From NCBI RefSeq assembly GCF_008386585.1, contig NZ_VUOB01000028.1, positions 1 to 64,000 on the forward strand: a stretch of DNA of 64,000 nucleotides. Direction: 5' to 3'. Below the pieces are notes generated by a model. That model made no database searches. It worked only from the letters and a program-made list of their open reading frames with translations, and had not been told where the DNA came from. Below, in pieces: positions 50,027 through 59,187 of this stretch. Both the position numbers and the translations under genes were made by a program. The stretch comes from Solihabitans fulvus. Lineage in GTDB: Bacteria; Actinomycetota; Actinomycetes; Mycobacteriales; Pseudonocardiaceae. Within the stretch, counting starts at the first letter, position 1; the number at the start of each line of letters is the position of its first letter.

Positions 50027-51250
50027 CTAGCCGTTCGGCCGCAGGTGCTTGGGCCCGTACTGCCACAACGGGGAGTCCGCCGGCAGGTTGGCCCACGTGT
50101 TGCCCTGCTGGGTCTTCGTCGGCGGCCCACCGATCGAGTTCGGGTTCCCGTCAGGGGCGTGATGCCACTGGACGTCCTGCCAGGACGGGTACTGGTTGGG
50201 CAGGCGGTTCGGCACCATCCCGCCCGCCAGCTCCAGCCGGATGGGCACCCCGGCCTGCATCGCGGCCACATATCTGTGGTGACCGTCGCCGAAGAGCGCG
50301 ACCCGTCCCGGCGGCAGGTTGGGGTTCGGCGGCTGCACGTCCGGCGGACGGTGCACCGTGATCGTCACCGGATTCTGTTCGGTCGGCGGATTCGTCTTCC
50401 ACTTGTCCAGGTACGACTGCACCGGGTGTGGGCTCACCGAGTTCTGGCCGGGACGGACATCGTGATAGCCCGACCCCGGCAGGCTCTGCGGCGGCGGGGT
50501 GAACGTGTGCGTCCCGATGATCTTGACAGTGCGCCCGTCCACGATCTTCGACATCGGCGGGTCGAGCGGGGTGAAGTGCTCGGCCCGCAGAGGTCCCTGC
50601 TGACCGGGCGGCTGGTGCGGGGGCGGCGACTGGGCGGGAGCCGGCGGGCGAGAGGCCGGTGACGACGGAGGCTGGACGGGCGGGCGTTGCGACGACGATC
50701 CGGCTTGTTGGGTGGACGACGACGTCACCGGCGGACGCGTCGACCCGCCTGCCCCGGTCAGGTGCGGCGGCTTGGGCCGGATCTCGGGCGGACCCACAGG
50801 GGCCGGCGCTGTCGGGGTCGGAGCCGACGGCCGCGAGCTGCTCGTGCTGCCGTGGTGCGGAAAGGACTGACCGAGCTGGTTGGTCGCGCTGGTGGCGGAG
50901 CTGGCGTGGGTGCCGAGCGTCTGGCTGCTCTGCTCGAACATCTTGGCGATGTCCGACACCCTCGACCTGCCCGGCGCGCCCGAACCGCCCGGCCCGACGC
51001 TTCCCTGCCCCGCACCAGGTCCGGCGCTCGGCTGCGGCCGCCCGCCCATCGGCGGCCGGTGCGACGGCGGCCCACCAAACGGATGCGGTTGCGGTGGGCC
51101 GCCGAACGGGCGCTGTTGTGGTGGCGCACCGAGCGGATGGTGCTGCGGTGGAGGTCCACCGGCCGGGTGCTGCTGCGGCGACGGGCCGTGGCCCGGCGGC
51201 GGTGGCGGCGGGCGACGCCCAGGCGGCGGCCGATGTCCGGATGGGTGCAT
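50027..51250 (-). CDS. Proline-rich protein with ParB-like C-terminal domain
   Basis: 407 residues. The first 75 are repeats of Pro/Gly/His/Gln, followed by a short helical piece (SDIAKMFEQSSQTLGTHASSA) and another Pro/Ser-rich linker. The C-terminal 160 residues form a folded domain with FGDGHHRYVAAMQAG near residue 330, reminiscent of the DGHHR motif of ParB/sulfiredoxin-like domains used in polymorphic toxins. No signal peptide and no adjacent immunity-like gene are seen. Function is unassigned; a secreted toxin is only a hypothesis. Confidence 0.6.
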   Translation of the reverse strand: MHPSGHRPPPGRRPPPPPPGHGPSPQQHPAGGPPPQHHPLGAPPQQRPFGGPPQPHPFGGPPSHRPPMGGRPQPSAGPGAGQGSVGPGGSGAPGRSRVSDIAKMFEQSSQTLGTHASSATSATNQLGQSFPHHGSTSSSRPSAPTPTAPAPVGPPEIRPKPPHLTGAGGSTRPPVTSSSTQQAGSSSQRPPVQPPSSPASRPPAPAQSPPPHQPPGQQGPLRAEHFTPLDPPMSKIVDGRTVKIIGTHTFTPPPQSLPGSGYHDVRPGQNSVSPHPVQSYLDKWKTNPPTEQNPVTITVHRPPDVQPPNPNLPPGRVALFGDGHHRYVAAMQAGVPIRLELAGGMVPNRLPNQYPSWQDVQWHHAPDGNPNSIGGPPTKTQQGNTWANLPADSPLWQYGPKHLRPNG

Positions 51251-51391
51251 CCTCGGCTCCAGCTCCTCGTGACGACATACCGCACACCGACAGTCGAGCC
51301 CTCGAACCTAAAGGATCATCCGCGCCATCGACATAGGGAAATCCCTCGTCTTGCGCGGCCGCGACCGGCCGGGATCGCCCCGGTGGGCGCG

Positions 51392-52510
51392 TCAGCGCCG
51401 GGTCCGCTCGATCAACCGCGCGAGCAACTCACTGCGCGGGATCAGCTGCGCGACGAGCACGTGCTCGGAGTCGGCGTGCGCACCGCTGCCGACTCCGCCG
51501 ATGCCGTCCAGGGTCGGGCAGCCGACGCCCGCGGTGTAGTTGCCGTCGGACGCCCCGCCGACGGCCAGCCCGCGCAGCGGCTCCTGGCCGAGCTCCTCGG
51601 CGATCGCGGCGGCGAGGGCGAACAGCGCGGCGGAGGACGCCGGCTCCATGGGCGGCCTTCGCTTGCCGCCCAACACTTCCAGCCGCGCGCCGACCGTCCG
51701 CACCGGCAGTTCCCTGATGAGATCATCGATGCGGTCCTGGGTCTGTTTGGTCGGCACGCGCACGTCCACCGACACCGTTGCCCGCGCCGGCACGGTGTTG
51801 AGCGTGCTGCCGGCCGAGAGCAGGGTCGGCGTGACCGTCGGGGCGCCCAGTGCGGAGTCGACGCCGGCCATCGACGCCGCCAGGCCCGCGATGGCCAGGA
51901 CCTGGTGCGCCGCCTCGACCGCCGCGTTGACGCCCTTCTCCGGTTCCAGGCCGGCGTGGGCGGCCTTGCCGTGCACCACCACCTCGTACCGAGAGGTGCC
52001 CTTGCGGGCGACCTTGAGCGCGCCGGACTCGTTCGCGGACGCCTCCAGCACGAAGGCGGCCGCGCAGCCGCGCGCGGACTCCTCGATCAACTCCCGCGAG
52101 GTCGGCGAGCCGACCTCCTCGTCCCCGTTGACCAGCACGCACACGCCGTCCCTTGACGGCAGCGACGCCAGCGCGTGGAACAGCTGCACCAGGCCGGACT
52201 TCATGTCCAGCACCCCAGGGCCCCTGGCGATCCCGTCGACCACCGACCACGGGTGGGTCCGCAGCGAGCCCATCGGCCACACCGTGTCGTGGTGTCCCAT
52301 CAGCAGCACCCTCGGCGAGCCGAAGACCCAGCGCAGGTGGGGCACGCCGTCGACGACGATCATTTCCGGTGCGGTGCCGAGGATCCGCTCGCCCATGGCA
52401 CCGACGACCTCGGCGCTGCGGGCCAGCGCCTCGTGGTCGGCCGAGAATGACTCGCAGCGCACCAGTTCTTCCAGATCGGCCAGCATCGCGGCCAAGGAGA
52501 ATGAAGTCAT
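51392..52510 (-). CDS. M20-family metallopeptidase (carboxypeptidase G2-like)
   Basis: 372 residues. Zinc-binding motifs are GHHDTVWP, MKSG, and GDEEVGS with the catalytic Glu; a dimerisation domain sits between about 175 and 280. The family hydrolyses terminal amino acids or deacylates amino acids (CPG2, ArgE, DapE). No signal peptide, so cytoplasmic. It is divergent from the LysR gene, which probably controls it. Confidence 0.88.
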   Translation of the reverse strand: MTSFSLAAMLADLEELVRCESFSADHEALARSAEVVGAMGERILGTAPEMIVVDGVPHLRWVFGSPRVLLMGHHDTVWPMGSLRTHPWSVVDGIARGPGVLDMKSGLVQLFHALASLPSRDGVCVLVNGDEEVGSPTSRELIEESARGCAAAFVLEASANESGALKVARKGTSRYEVVVHGKAAHAGLEPEKGVNAAVEAAHQVLAIAGLAASMAGVDSALGAPTVTPTLLSAGSTLNTVPARATVSVDVRVPTKQTQDRIDDLIRELPVRTVGARLEVLGGKRRPPMEPASSAALFALAAAIAEELGQEPLRGLAVGGASDGNYTAGVGCPTLDGIGGVGSGAHADSEHVLVAQLIPRSELLARLIERTRR

Positions 52511-52599
52511 GCGGCGACGCTAAGGGCGGCGCACGGCATGCCACCAGCGACTAGATTGCATGCGAGCCATGCTCCGGACTCATGGCAGGACGGAGGACC

Positions 52600-53478
52600 G
52601 TGTTCGAGGTCTACGCGCTGCGCCTGCTGGTGACCGTGGCCGACACCGGGTCGTTCACCAGGGCGGCCGCCCAGCTCAACTACACGCAGTCCGCGGTGTC
52701 GCGGCGGATCGCCTGGCTGGAGCAGCAGGCAGGCGGGCCGCTGTTCGAGCGGCTCCCCCGTGGCGTGCGGCTGAACCCCGCAGGGCACGCGCTGCACCGG
52801 CACGCGGTGGACGTCCTCGACCGGCTGGCCAGGGCGGAACAGGAGTTGGCCGCGATCAGGGCCGGACGCGGCGGGGTGCTGCGCGTCGGCGCGTTCTCCA
52901 CCGCGAACGTGTCGTTGCTGCCAACGGCTTTGCGGGCGTTGAAGCTGGCGCGGCCGGACGTCGACATCGTCCCGATCGAGGGCAGGAGCGGCGCGCTGAT
53001 GCGGCAACTCGCCGACGGGGCGCTCGACCTCGCCGTGGTCAGTGACTACCCGTCCGGCCTGCCGCCGGTCGACGGGGTCACGACGACGGTTCTGTTGCGG
53101 GACGAGCTGTTCGTCGTCCTCCGGCGCGACCATCCGCTGGCGGGCGCCGGCACGATCGACCTGCGCGGGCTGCGGGACGAGGCGTGGATCCAGGACTCGC
53201 CGGCCGGAGGTCCCACGATGCTCACGGACGCCTGCGCCAAGGCCGGCTTCGCGCCGAGAAAACTGATCCGAATCGCGGAGTGGACGGGCAAGTTCGGCTA
53301 TGTGGCCGCGGGCCTCGGCGTCGCGCTGGTTCCCTCGCTGGCCGCCTCGGCGGTGCCGGCCGAGTTAGTGCTGTGCGGGCTCGGCGACCTCGCCCCGCGA
53401 CGGACCGTCCATCTCGCGGTGCCCACTACCCCACTGCCCGCCGCGCTGGCGCTGGCGGACCTGCTGCGCGAGGCCTGA
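52600..53478 (+). CDS. LysR-family transcriptional regulator with a TTA codon
   Basis: 292 residues from the GTG at 52600 (GGAGG only 3 bp upstream); an ATG at 52582 is the alternative. N-terminal winged helix (GSFTRAAAQLNYTQSAVSRRIAWLE) and a substrate-binding domain. Leu256 is encoded by TTA (53365-53367), a rare codon that may make its expression bldA-dependent. Divergent from the M20 peptidase with about 90 bp between starts, the normal LysR arrangement. Confidence 0.88.
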   Translation: MFEVYALRLLVTVADTGSFTRAAAQLNYTQSAVSRRIAWLEQQAGGPLFERLPRGVRLNPAGHALHRHAVDVLDRLARAEQELAAIRAGRGGVLRVGAFSTANVSLLPTALRALKLARPDVDIVPIEGRSGALMRQLADGALDLAVVSDYPSGLPPVDGVTTTVLLRDELFVVLRRDHPLAGAGTIDLRGLRDEAWIQDSPAGGPTMLTDACAKAGFAPRKLIRIAEWTGKFGYVAAGLGVALVPSLAASAVPAELVLCGLGDLAPRRTVHLAVPTTPLPAALALADLLREA

Positions 53479-53487
53479 TCCGGCGAC

Positions 53488-53532
53488 CGGGACGGCCCCG
53501 GGACGACGTGTCGACGTCCCGGAACCGTCCCG
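53488..53532. terminator. Bidirectional terminator between LysR and snapalysin genes
   Basis: Nested inverted repeats: outer cgggacgg / ccgtcccg and inner ccgggacg / cgtcccgg. It lies between two converging genes. Confidence 0.7.
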
Positions 53533-53546
53533 CACAACACCTCAGG

Positions 53547-54092
53547 TCAGCGGTAGACGCGCGCCAGGGCCGGAGCGTTCGCCGCGAACCCGTTGGCGAA
53601 GTTCTGGTCCACCTGCGCGGCCTCGTTGGCGTCGGGCATCGCGTTCTTGCAGGACGGGCCAGGGCCGTGGCCGGACATGATCTCCGAACAGGGACCGCTG
53701 TAGTGATCGGGCAGCCCGAGGTTGTGACCCATCTCGTGGGCCAGGATCCGCGTGGGGTCGTTGCCCTCGGCGACCTGCTGCACGTCGATGTAGATGTCGC
53801 CGCTGCCGTGCCCGTCGGTCTGCGTGTACGAACCGCCGCCGGACGTCTCGTGGATCAGGATCGTTGCACCACCACAGGAATCCAGGTGCACGTTCTGCAC
53901 CACGCTGTTCCAGTTGGCCGCGGCCTGGGTCGACTCGGCCTGGTAGTCGGGCGCGTCGCTCGCGTCGTAGCACAGGTTCACCGCGTTCGGCGCGGCCTGG
54001 GCGCTGGTCGCCAGCGCGACCTGGGCGCCGCCGAGCGGCAGCAGGACCGCGGCGAGACCGGCGACGAGCCGGCCAACGTGTCGTCGTGTCAT
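53547..54092 (-). CDS. Snapalysin-family secreted zinc protease (M7)
   Basis: 181 residues with a signal peptide (1-33). The M7 zinc motif HEMGHNLGLPD gives His119, His123 and Asp129 as ligands and Glu120 as catalyst. Cysteines at 41, 73 and others form likely disulfides. Small, secreted and milk-clotting type in Streptomyces. It lies 68 bp downstream of the trypsin-like protease gene on the same strand, so the two may be coexpressed. Confidence 0.9.
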   Translation of the reverse strand: MTRRHVGRLVAGLAAVLLPLGGAQVALATSAQAAPNAVNLCYDASDAPDYQAESTQAAANWNSVVQNVHLDSCGGATILIHETSGGGSYTQTDGHGSGDIYIDVQQVAEGNDPTRILAHEMGHNLGLPDHYSGPCSEIMSGHGPGPSCKNAMPDANEAAQVDQNFANGFAANAPALARVYR

Positions 54093-54160
54093 TTTCGGTT
54101 GCCTCCCATGGGGCGAAACTCAGCAAGGTTGTCGTCTCGAACAGGGGAAGGGCGCACTAC

Positions 54161-54865
54161 CTAGCTGCGGATCTGCTGGTTGATCCAGGTCAGGTACTGG
54201 GCGATGCCGGTGTAGAGGGTGCTCGTGGCGCACTCGCCACCGTTGTCGCCGGGGCCGTGCGTCTCGCCGACCAGCGTCCAGTTGCCTGGCGAGCCGACGA
54301 TGGCGGGACCGCCGGAGTCGCCGTGGCAGGCGGAGTGCGCGTAGTCGCCGGAGACGCAGACGTCACCCGAGCCACCGCCACCAGCGGCGCAGTCGCTGCT
54401 GGGCAGGATCGTCAGGTCGATCTCCTGGAGCGTCGAGCTGGTCTGGCAGTCGGGCCAGCTCTGGCAGCCCCAGCCGATGAGGCGGACGCCGGAGCCCGCG
54501 GCGGGGTTGCTCTGCGCCATCGGGACGGGCGTGGACTGGGCGGGCTGGCTCAGGTGCATCAGCGTGAGGTCGGTGCCCGGCTTGGTGATGACCTGGTCGA
54601 TCTGGCCGACCTCGCCGCCGAAGCTGTTGTCCGTCGACCCGATCCGGCCCGAGTAGGCGTCCCCGCAGTGGTGCGCCGTGACGATCCACTGCGCCGCGAC
54701 CAGGCTGCCACCGCAGCCGTTGTCGAGCGACACCATGAACGAGTACGTCTCGGTCGCATCGCCGCCGCCGATGATGTGCGGTTGCGCGACGTTGGCCGAG
54801 GCCGGCATCGCGAGCGCCAGGACCGCGGCGCACGCGGCGAGCGCGGCCAGCAGAACTCTTCTCAT
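54161..54865 (-). CDS. Secreted trypsin-like serine protease (S1)
   Basis: 234 residues, signal peptide 1-24. Catalytic triad His66 (TAHHC), Asp99 (TDLTLMHL) and Ser184 (CHGDSGGP). Mature N-terminus may begin at IIGGGDAT after propeptide removal, as in trypsins. Six or more cysteines are paired as in bacterial S1 proteases. Its 5-prime region carries the striking 10-bp tandem repeat at 54901. Confidence 0.9.
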   Translation of the reverse strand: MRRVLLAALAACAAVLALAMPASANVAQPHIIGGGDATETYSFMVSLDNGCGGSLVAAQWIVTAHHCGDAYSGRIGSTDNSFGGEVGQIDQVITKPGTDLTLMHLSQPAQSTPVPMAQSNPAAGSGVRLIGWGCQSWPDCQTSSTLQEIDLTILPSSDCAAGGGGSGDVCVSGDYAHSACHGDSGGPAIVGSPGNWTLVGETHGPGDNGGECATSTLYTGIAQYLTWINQQIRS

Positions 54866-55384
54866 GCGAACTCTCTCAATCGGCGGCCGAAGCCGCCAGT
54901 GCAGGGATAGGCAGGGATAGGCAGGGATAGGCAGGGATAGGCAGGGATAGGCAGGGATAGGCAGGGATAGGCAGGGATAGGCAGGGATAGGCAGGGATAG
55001 GCAGGGATAGGCAGGGATAGGCAGGGAATGCAAGATTCCCAGCGATCGCACGGTTTGACCACATACGAAGGGAGGGAGATTTTCACCGTTAAGAGTAAAG
55101 CGATACACCGTGCAACCCGATCCCCCGCGAGCACCGTCCTTACCCATTACCCCTGCTCACGCAGCCATATCCTGACGCACTGACCCATTCTTATGCCGAA
55201 GATCGCTCACCGGTCGAGCGCGAACCACTATCCACTCTTATCATGGCGAACACGGGCGGCACGGCGAGTGGTGTCGAACGGTTATTCGGCGTGCCTTCCG
55301 AAAGAAAAGACGAACCCACCGCGCTCGCCGGGCCTGTCCCGGCTGGCGCGGTGGGCAGTCACATCGACGGTGGCGGGACGGCGG
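54866..55384. other. 519-bp intergenic region with repeat and AT-richer promoter zone
   Basis: Besides the tandem repeat, 55028-55130 is notably lower in GC than the surroundings and probably contains the protease promoter on the minus strand. I see no credible gene between 55130 and 55384. Confidence 0.5.
54901..55027. repeat. Tandem repeat of a 10-bp unit, about 12.7 copies
   Basis: Twelve perfect copies of gcagggatag (54901-55020) and a partial thirteenth (gcaggga). On the minus strand the unit reads ctatccctgc and lies 35-162 bp upstream of the serine protease start. The period matches one helical turn. Not CRISPR: there are no spacers. Confidence 0.95.
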
Positions 55385-55807
55385 TCAGCGCCCGGCGACG
55401 TCGCGCTTGTTCGGCACGAGTTCGTGCGGCTCGGTGTCCGGATCGCCGATGCCGAAGCTGATGATGCGGCTGGGCCGGATTCGGATGATGGCCCCGCCGA
55501 CCCTCGACGCGGAATCGGTCGGTGCCTCGATCGCCTCGGCGGTGCCACGGATGTCCACGCACCGCACCCGCCACGGCTGCACCGAGGCGATGTCGTCGAC
55601 CACGAAGGCGACCTGGCCGTTGTCGACCACGTTCCGGAACTTCCTACTGGCCGCCATGTTGTGGCCGCCGATGTCGATGGTTCCGGTGTCGCTGTTGTAG
55701 CTGAACCCGACCGGACTCACCTGGAGCGTCCCGTTCGGCTGGCGGGTCGCCAATCGACCGAGTCGCTGTGTCGCCAGGTAACCGAGTTCGGCATCCGTGA
55801 ATGACAT
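55385..55807 (-). CDS. PPOX-class (F420/FMN) oxidoreductase-like protein
   Basis: 140 residues starting MSFTDAELGYLATQRLGRLAT. Split-barrel fold typical of pyridoxamine phosphate oxidase-like proteins that use F420 or FMN: GYLATQRLGRLAT, a central SRKFRNV and a GTAEAIE strand are visible. The substrate is unknown. Cotranscribed behind the quinone reductase gene, 38 bp downstream. Confidence 0.75.
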   Translation of the reverse strand: MSFTDAELGYLATQRLGRLATRQPNGTLQVSPVGFSYNSDTGTIDIGGHNMAASRKFRNVVDNGQVAFVVDDIASVQPWRVRCVDIRGTAEAIEAPTDSASRVGGAIIRIRPSRIISFGIGDPDTEPHELVPNKRDVAGR

Positions 55808-55845
55808 TGGCTGGTCCTTTCCTCGTCGGGACGGGCAGTCGCGGG

Positions 55846-56820
55846 TCAGATGACGAGCAGTGTCTTGCCGAGCGCCGCGCGGGCCTCGATCGCGGCGTGC
55901 GCCTCGGCGGCCCGGTCCAGCGGGAAGGTCTGGCCGATGGTCGGCCTGACGCGGCCCTGCGCCGCCTCGGTCAGCATGCGCTCGGCCCGCGACCGCGCGC
56001 CGACGCCGAACGTGAAGAGTTGCTCGATCCCGAGGACGGTGACCCCGCGCCGGTCCGCCTCGCCCGGGTCGATCACCGTGGCGGTCCCGCTGGCCGCGCC
56101 GTGCACGGAGAACCGGCCGCCGGGCGCGGTCACCCCGAACGCGTCCCGGCCGATCTGCCCGCCGACGCCGTCGAACACCACGTCGGCGCCGCGACCGCCG
56201 GTCGCCTCGCGCACCCGCTCCGGCCAACCCGGCACGGTGTAGTCGACGACCGCCTCGGCGCCCAACTCGGTGACCAGCGCCAACTTCCGCTCGCCGCCCG
56301 CCGCGCCGACCACCCGCGCGCCGGCCGCGCGGGCCAACTGCACCAGCAGACTGCCGACGCCGCCCGCCGCCGCCTCGACCAGCACCCAGTCGCCTGGCTG
56401 GATCTTTGCTCCCTCGACGAGACCGAGCGCGGTGCCGCCGTCGTCCAGCAGCGCCGCGGCCTCCGCCAGGCCAAGCCCCTCGGGCACGGGGATCACCGAG
56501 TCGACCGCGGCGACGGCCCGCTCGGCGTTTCCGCCGTAGCCGCTCGCCGTGTGGGCGACCACGCGTCGGCCGATCCAACCGGGATCCACCCCGGGCCCGA
56601 CGGAACCCACCCGGCCGGCGACCGACGCGCCGGGCACGTACGGCGGCTCCGGCAGCGGCGGCCCCGGCGTGAACCCGCGCCGGAGCTGCGTCTGGACGAA
56701 GTCGATCGCCGCGACCGACACCTCGACGACGACCTCGCCGTGCCGCGCCACCGGATCTGGCGCCCGGCCGAGCACCAGCACCTCGGGATCCCCGAACCTT
56801 GTCGCCCGCACGACCTGCAT
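55846..56820 (-). CDS. Quinone oxidoreductase-like MDR enzyme
   Basis: 324 residues. Medium-chain dehydrogenase fold lacking the structural zinc cysteines: N-terminal GroES-like part with PPLPEPPYVPGASVAG, nucleotide site GAAGGVGSLLVQLAR-like (about 150). Family members reduce quinones or enals with NADPH. Substrate not predictable. Confidence 0.85.
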   Translation of the reverse strand: MQVVRATRFGDPEVLVLGRAPDPVARHGEVVVEVSVAAIDFVQTQLRRGFTPGPPLPEPPYVPGASVAGRVGSVGPGVDPGWIGRRVVAHTASGYGGNAERAVAAVDSVIPVPEGLGLAEAAALLDDGGTALGLVEGAKIQPGDWVLVEAAAGGVGSLLVQLARAAGARVVGAAGGERKLALVTELGAEAVVDYTVPGWPERVREATGGRGADVVFDGVGGQIGRDAFGVTAPGGRFSVHGAASGTATVIDPGEADRRGVTVLGIEQLFTFGVGARSRAERMLTEAAQGRVRPTIGQTFPLDRAAEAHAAIEARAALGKTLLVI

Positions 56821-56909
56821 GTCCCACCGCTTTCCGCGTTCGCCTGACTCGGCTTCCGCGTCCAGCGTGCAGTCTCCAGTTAACTTGAGGTCAAGCGACG
56901 CTCGGCAAA

Positions 56910-56950
56910 CGACGACGCCACGCCAGGATCGTCCTGGCGTGGCGTCGTCG
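56910..56950 (-). terminator. Hairpin terminator after hppD
   Basis: Perfect 19-bp inverted repeat cgacgacgccacgccagga / tcctggcgtggcgtcgtcg with a 3-base loop, 15 bp downstream of the hppD stop on the minus strand. Confidence 0.9.
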
Positions 56951-56965
56951 GTGCTGCGGTCGGTG

Positions 56966-58195
<1,230 letters not shown>

Positions 58196-58257
58196 TTATG
58201 ACCTAGGTTCGAGGACATGGACTAGTCGCGCAACAGCTTCGTTTTTCACTGGTCAAT

Positions 58258-58299
58258 CTGTACAGTCGAAGCGGCAACACAGGCTCAGTGTTGTACAAC
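58258..58299. promoter_or_regulatory. Palindromes between hppD and the Lrp gene
   Basis: ctgtacag (58258-58265) and gttgtacaac (58290-58299) are perfect palindromes in the divergent promoter region. A related caaatctgcac lies just before hppD. These are candidate Lrp-type operator half-sites. Confidence 0.4.
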
Positions 58300-58315
58300 T
58301 TGCCCAGGAGAACCC

Positions 58316-58798
58316 ATGTCCGGCGACGACACCCGCGAAACACTGGACGCCCTCGACGCCCGCCTGCTCCTGCTGCTGGTGGACGAGGACCGGATCAGCG
58401 TCCTGGAGTGCGCCCGCCGCCTCGGCGTGGCGAGGGGAACCATCCAGGCGCGCCTGGACAAGCTGTTCGCCAGAGGGGTGATCGCCGGCTTCCCGCCCGC
58501 CGTGCACCTGGCCGCGATCGGCTACGAGCTGACGGCCTTCGCGTGGGTGGAGATCAGCCAGGGCAACCGGGGGCCGGTGATCGAGGCCCTTGAGGCGATC
58601 AACGAGGTCTGCGAGGCGCACGCGACCACCGGCACCGCCGACCTGTTCATCCGCGTCGCGGCCCGGTCGCACACCGACCTCCAGCGCGTCATCGACGAGG
58701 TGGTCGCGGTCCCCGGCGTCGAGCGGGTGTCCTCCTCGATCGCTCTGTCCACCCCCATTCCGCCCCGGTTCCGGCCGCTGCTCGAACGCCTGCTCTGA
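58316..58798 (+). CDS. Lrp/AsnC-family transcriptional regulator
   Basis: 160 residues. N-terminal helix-turn-helix (DARLLLLLVDEDRISVLECARRLG) and a C-terminal RAM/AsnC ligand-binding domain (ATTGTADLFIRVAARS). ATG with AGGAG upstream. Placed head-to-head with hppD, the usual arrangement for autoregulated control of tyrosine degradation. Confidence 0.9.
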   Translation: MSGDDTRETLDALDARLLLLLVDEDRISVLECARRLGVARGTIQARLDKLFARGVIAGFPPAVHLAAIGYELTAFAWVEISQGNRGPVIEALEAINEVCEAHATTGTADLFIRVAARSHTDLQRVIDEVVAVPGVERVSSSIALSTPIPPRFRPLLERLL

Positions 58799-58901
58799 CC
58801 TGCGCTGACTTCCTCGGACGTTGGAGGTCCTCCCCCGGTGCCGTGCCCGAAATCGGGCACGAGATTTGTGCGCGGGGCCGCCGGTCAGCAGACTCGCCGA
58901 G

Positions 58902-59171
58902 GTGGGGGACGAGGTTCCGGACGAGCTGGTCGGGCACGTGGTCAGGACCAGCGGACTTCCGCCGGCCATCGCCCGTCGCGTCGTCTCCGACGTCATGGGT
59001 TACTTCGTCGAGACGGCCGAGGAGTACGTCCGTCGCCGACACGCCGAGCTGCGCGACCAGCAGGTGCCCAACGCGCGCATCTGGTCGCTGCTGCACGAGG
59101 AGCTGGCGATGCGGCCGGTCGTCGCTCCCCCGCTGTCCGAGCGCCAACTGCGGCGCATCGTCTACGGCTGA
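58902..59171 (+). CDS. Conserved hypothetical protein upstream of glmS
   Basis: 89 residues from a GTG at 58902 with a weak ribosome-binding site. It is helical and acidic, with LPPAIARRVVSDVMGYF and a C-terminal LSERQLRRIVYG. I do not recognise a named domain. It ends 16 bp before glmS, so the two are likely cotranscribed. Confidence 0.55.
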   Translation: MGDEVPDELVGHVVRTSGLPPAIARRVVSDVMGYFVETAEEYVRRRHAELRDQQVPNARIWSLLHEELAMRPVVAPPLSERQLRRIVYG

Positions 59172-59187
59172 ACACCAGGAGTAGTCA

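Noticed and set aside
54901-55027. Possible CRISPR array
   Set aside because: The repeat unit is 10 bp with no spacers and there are no cas genes nearby.
54862-55134. A minus-strand peptide with repeated LPIPAYPC units
   Set aside because: It is only the translation of the 10-bp tandem repeat, which is open in all frames; no ribosome-binding site or conserved ends support a gene.
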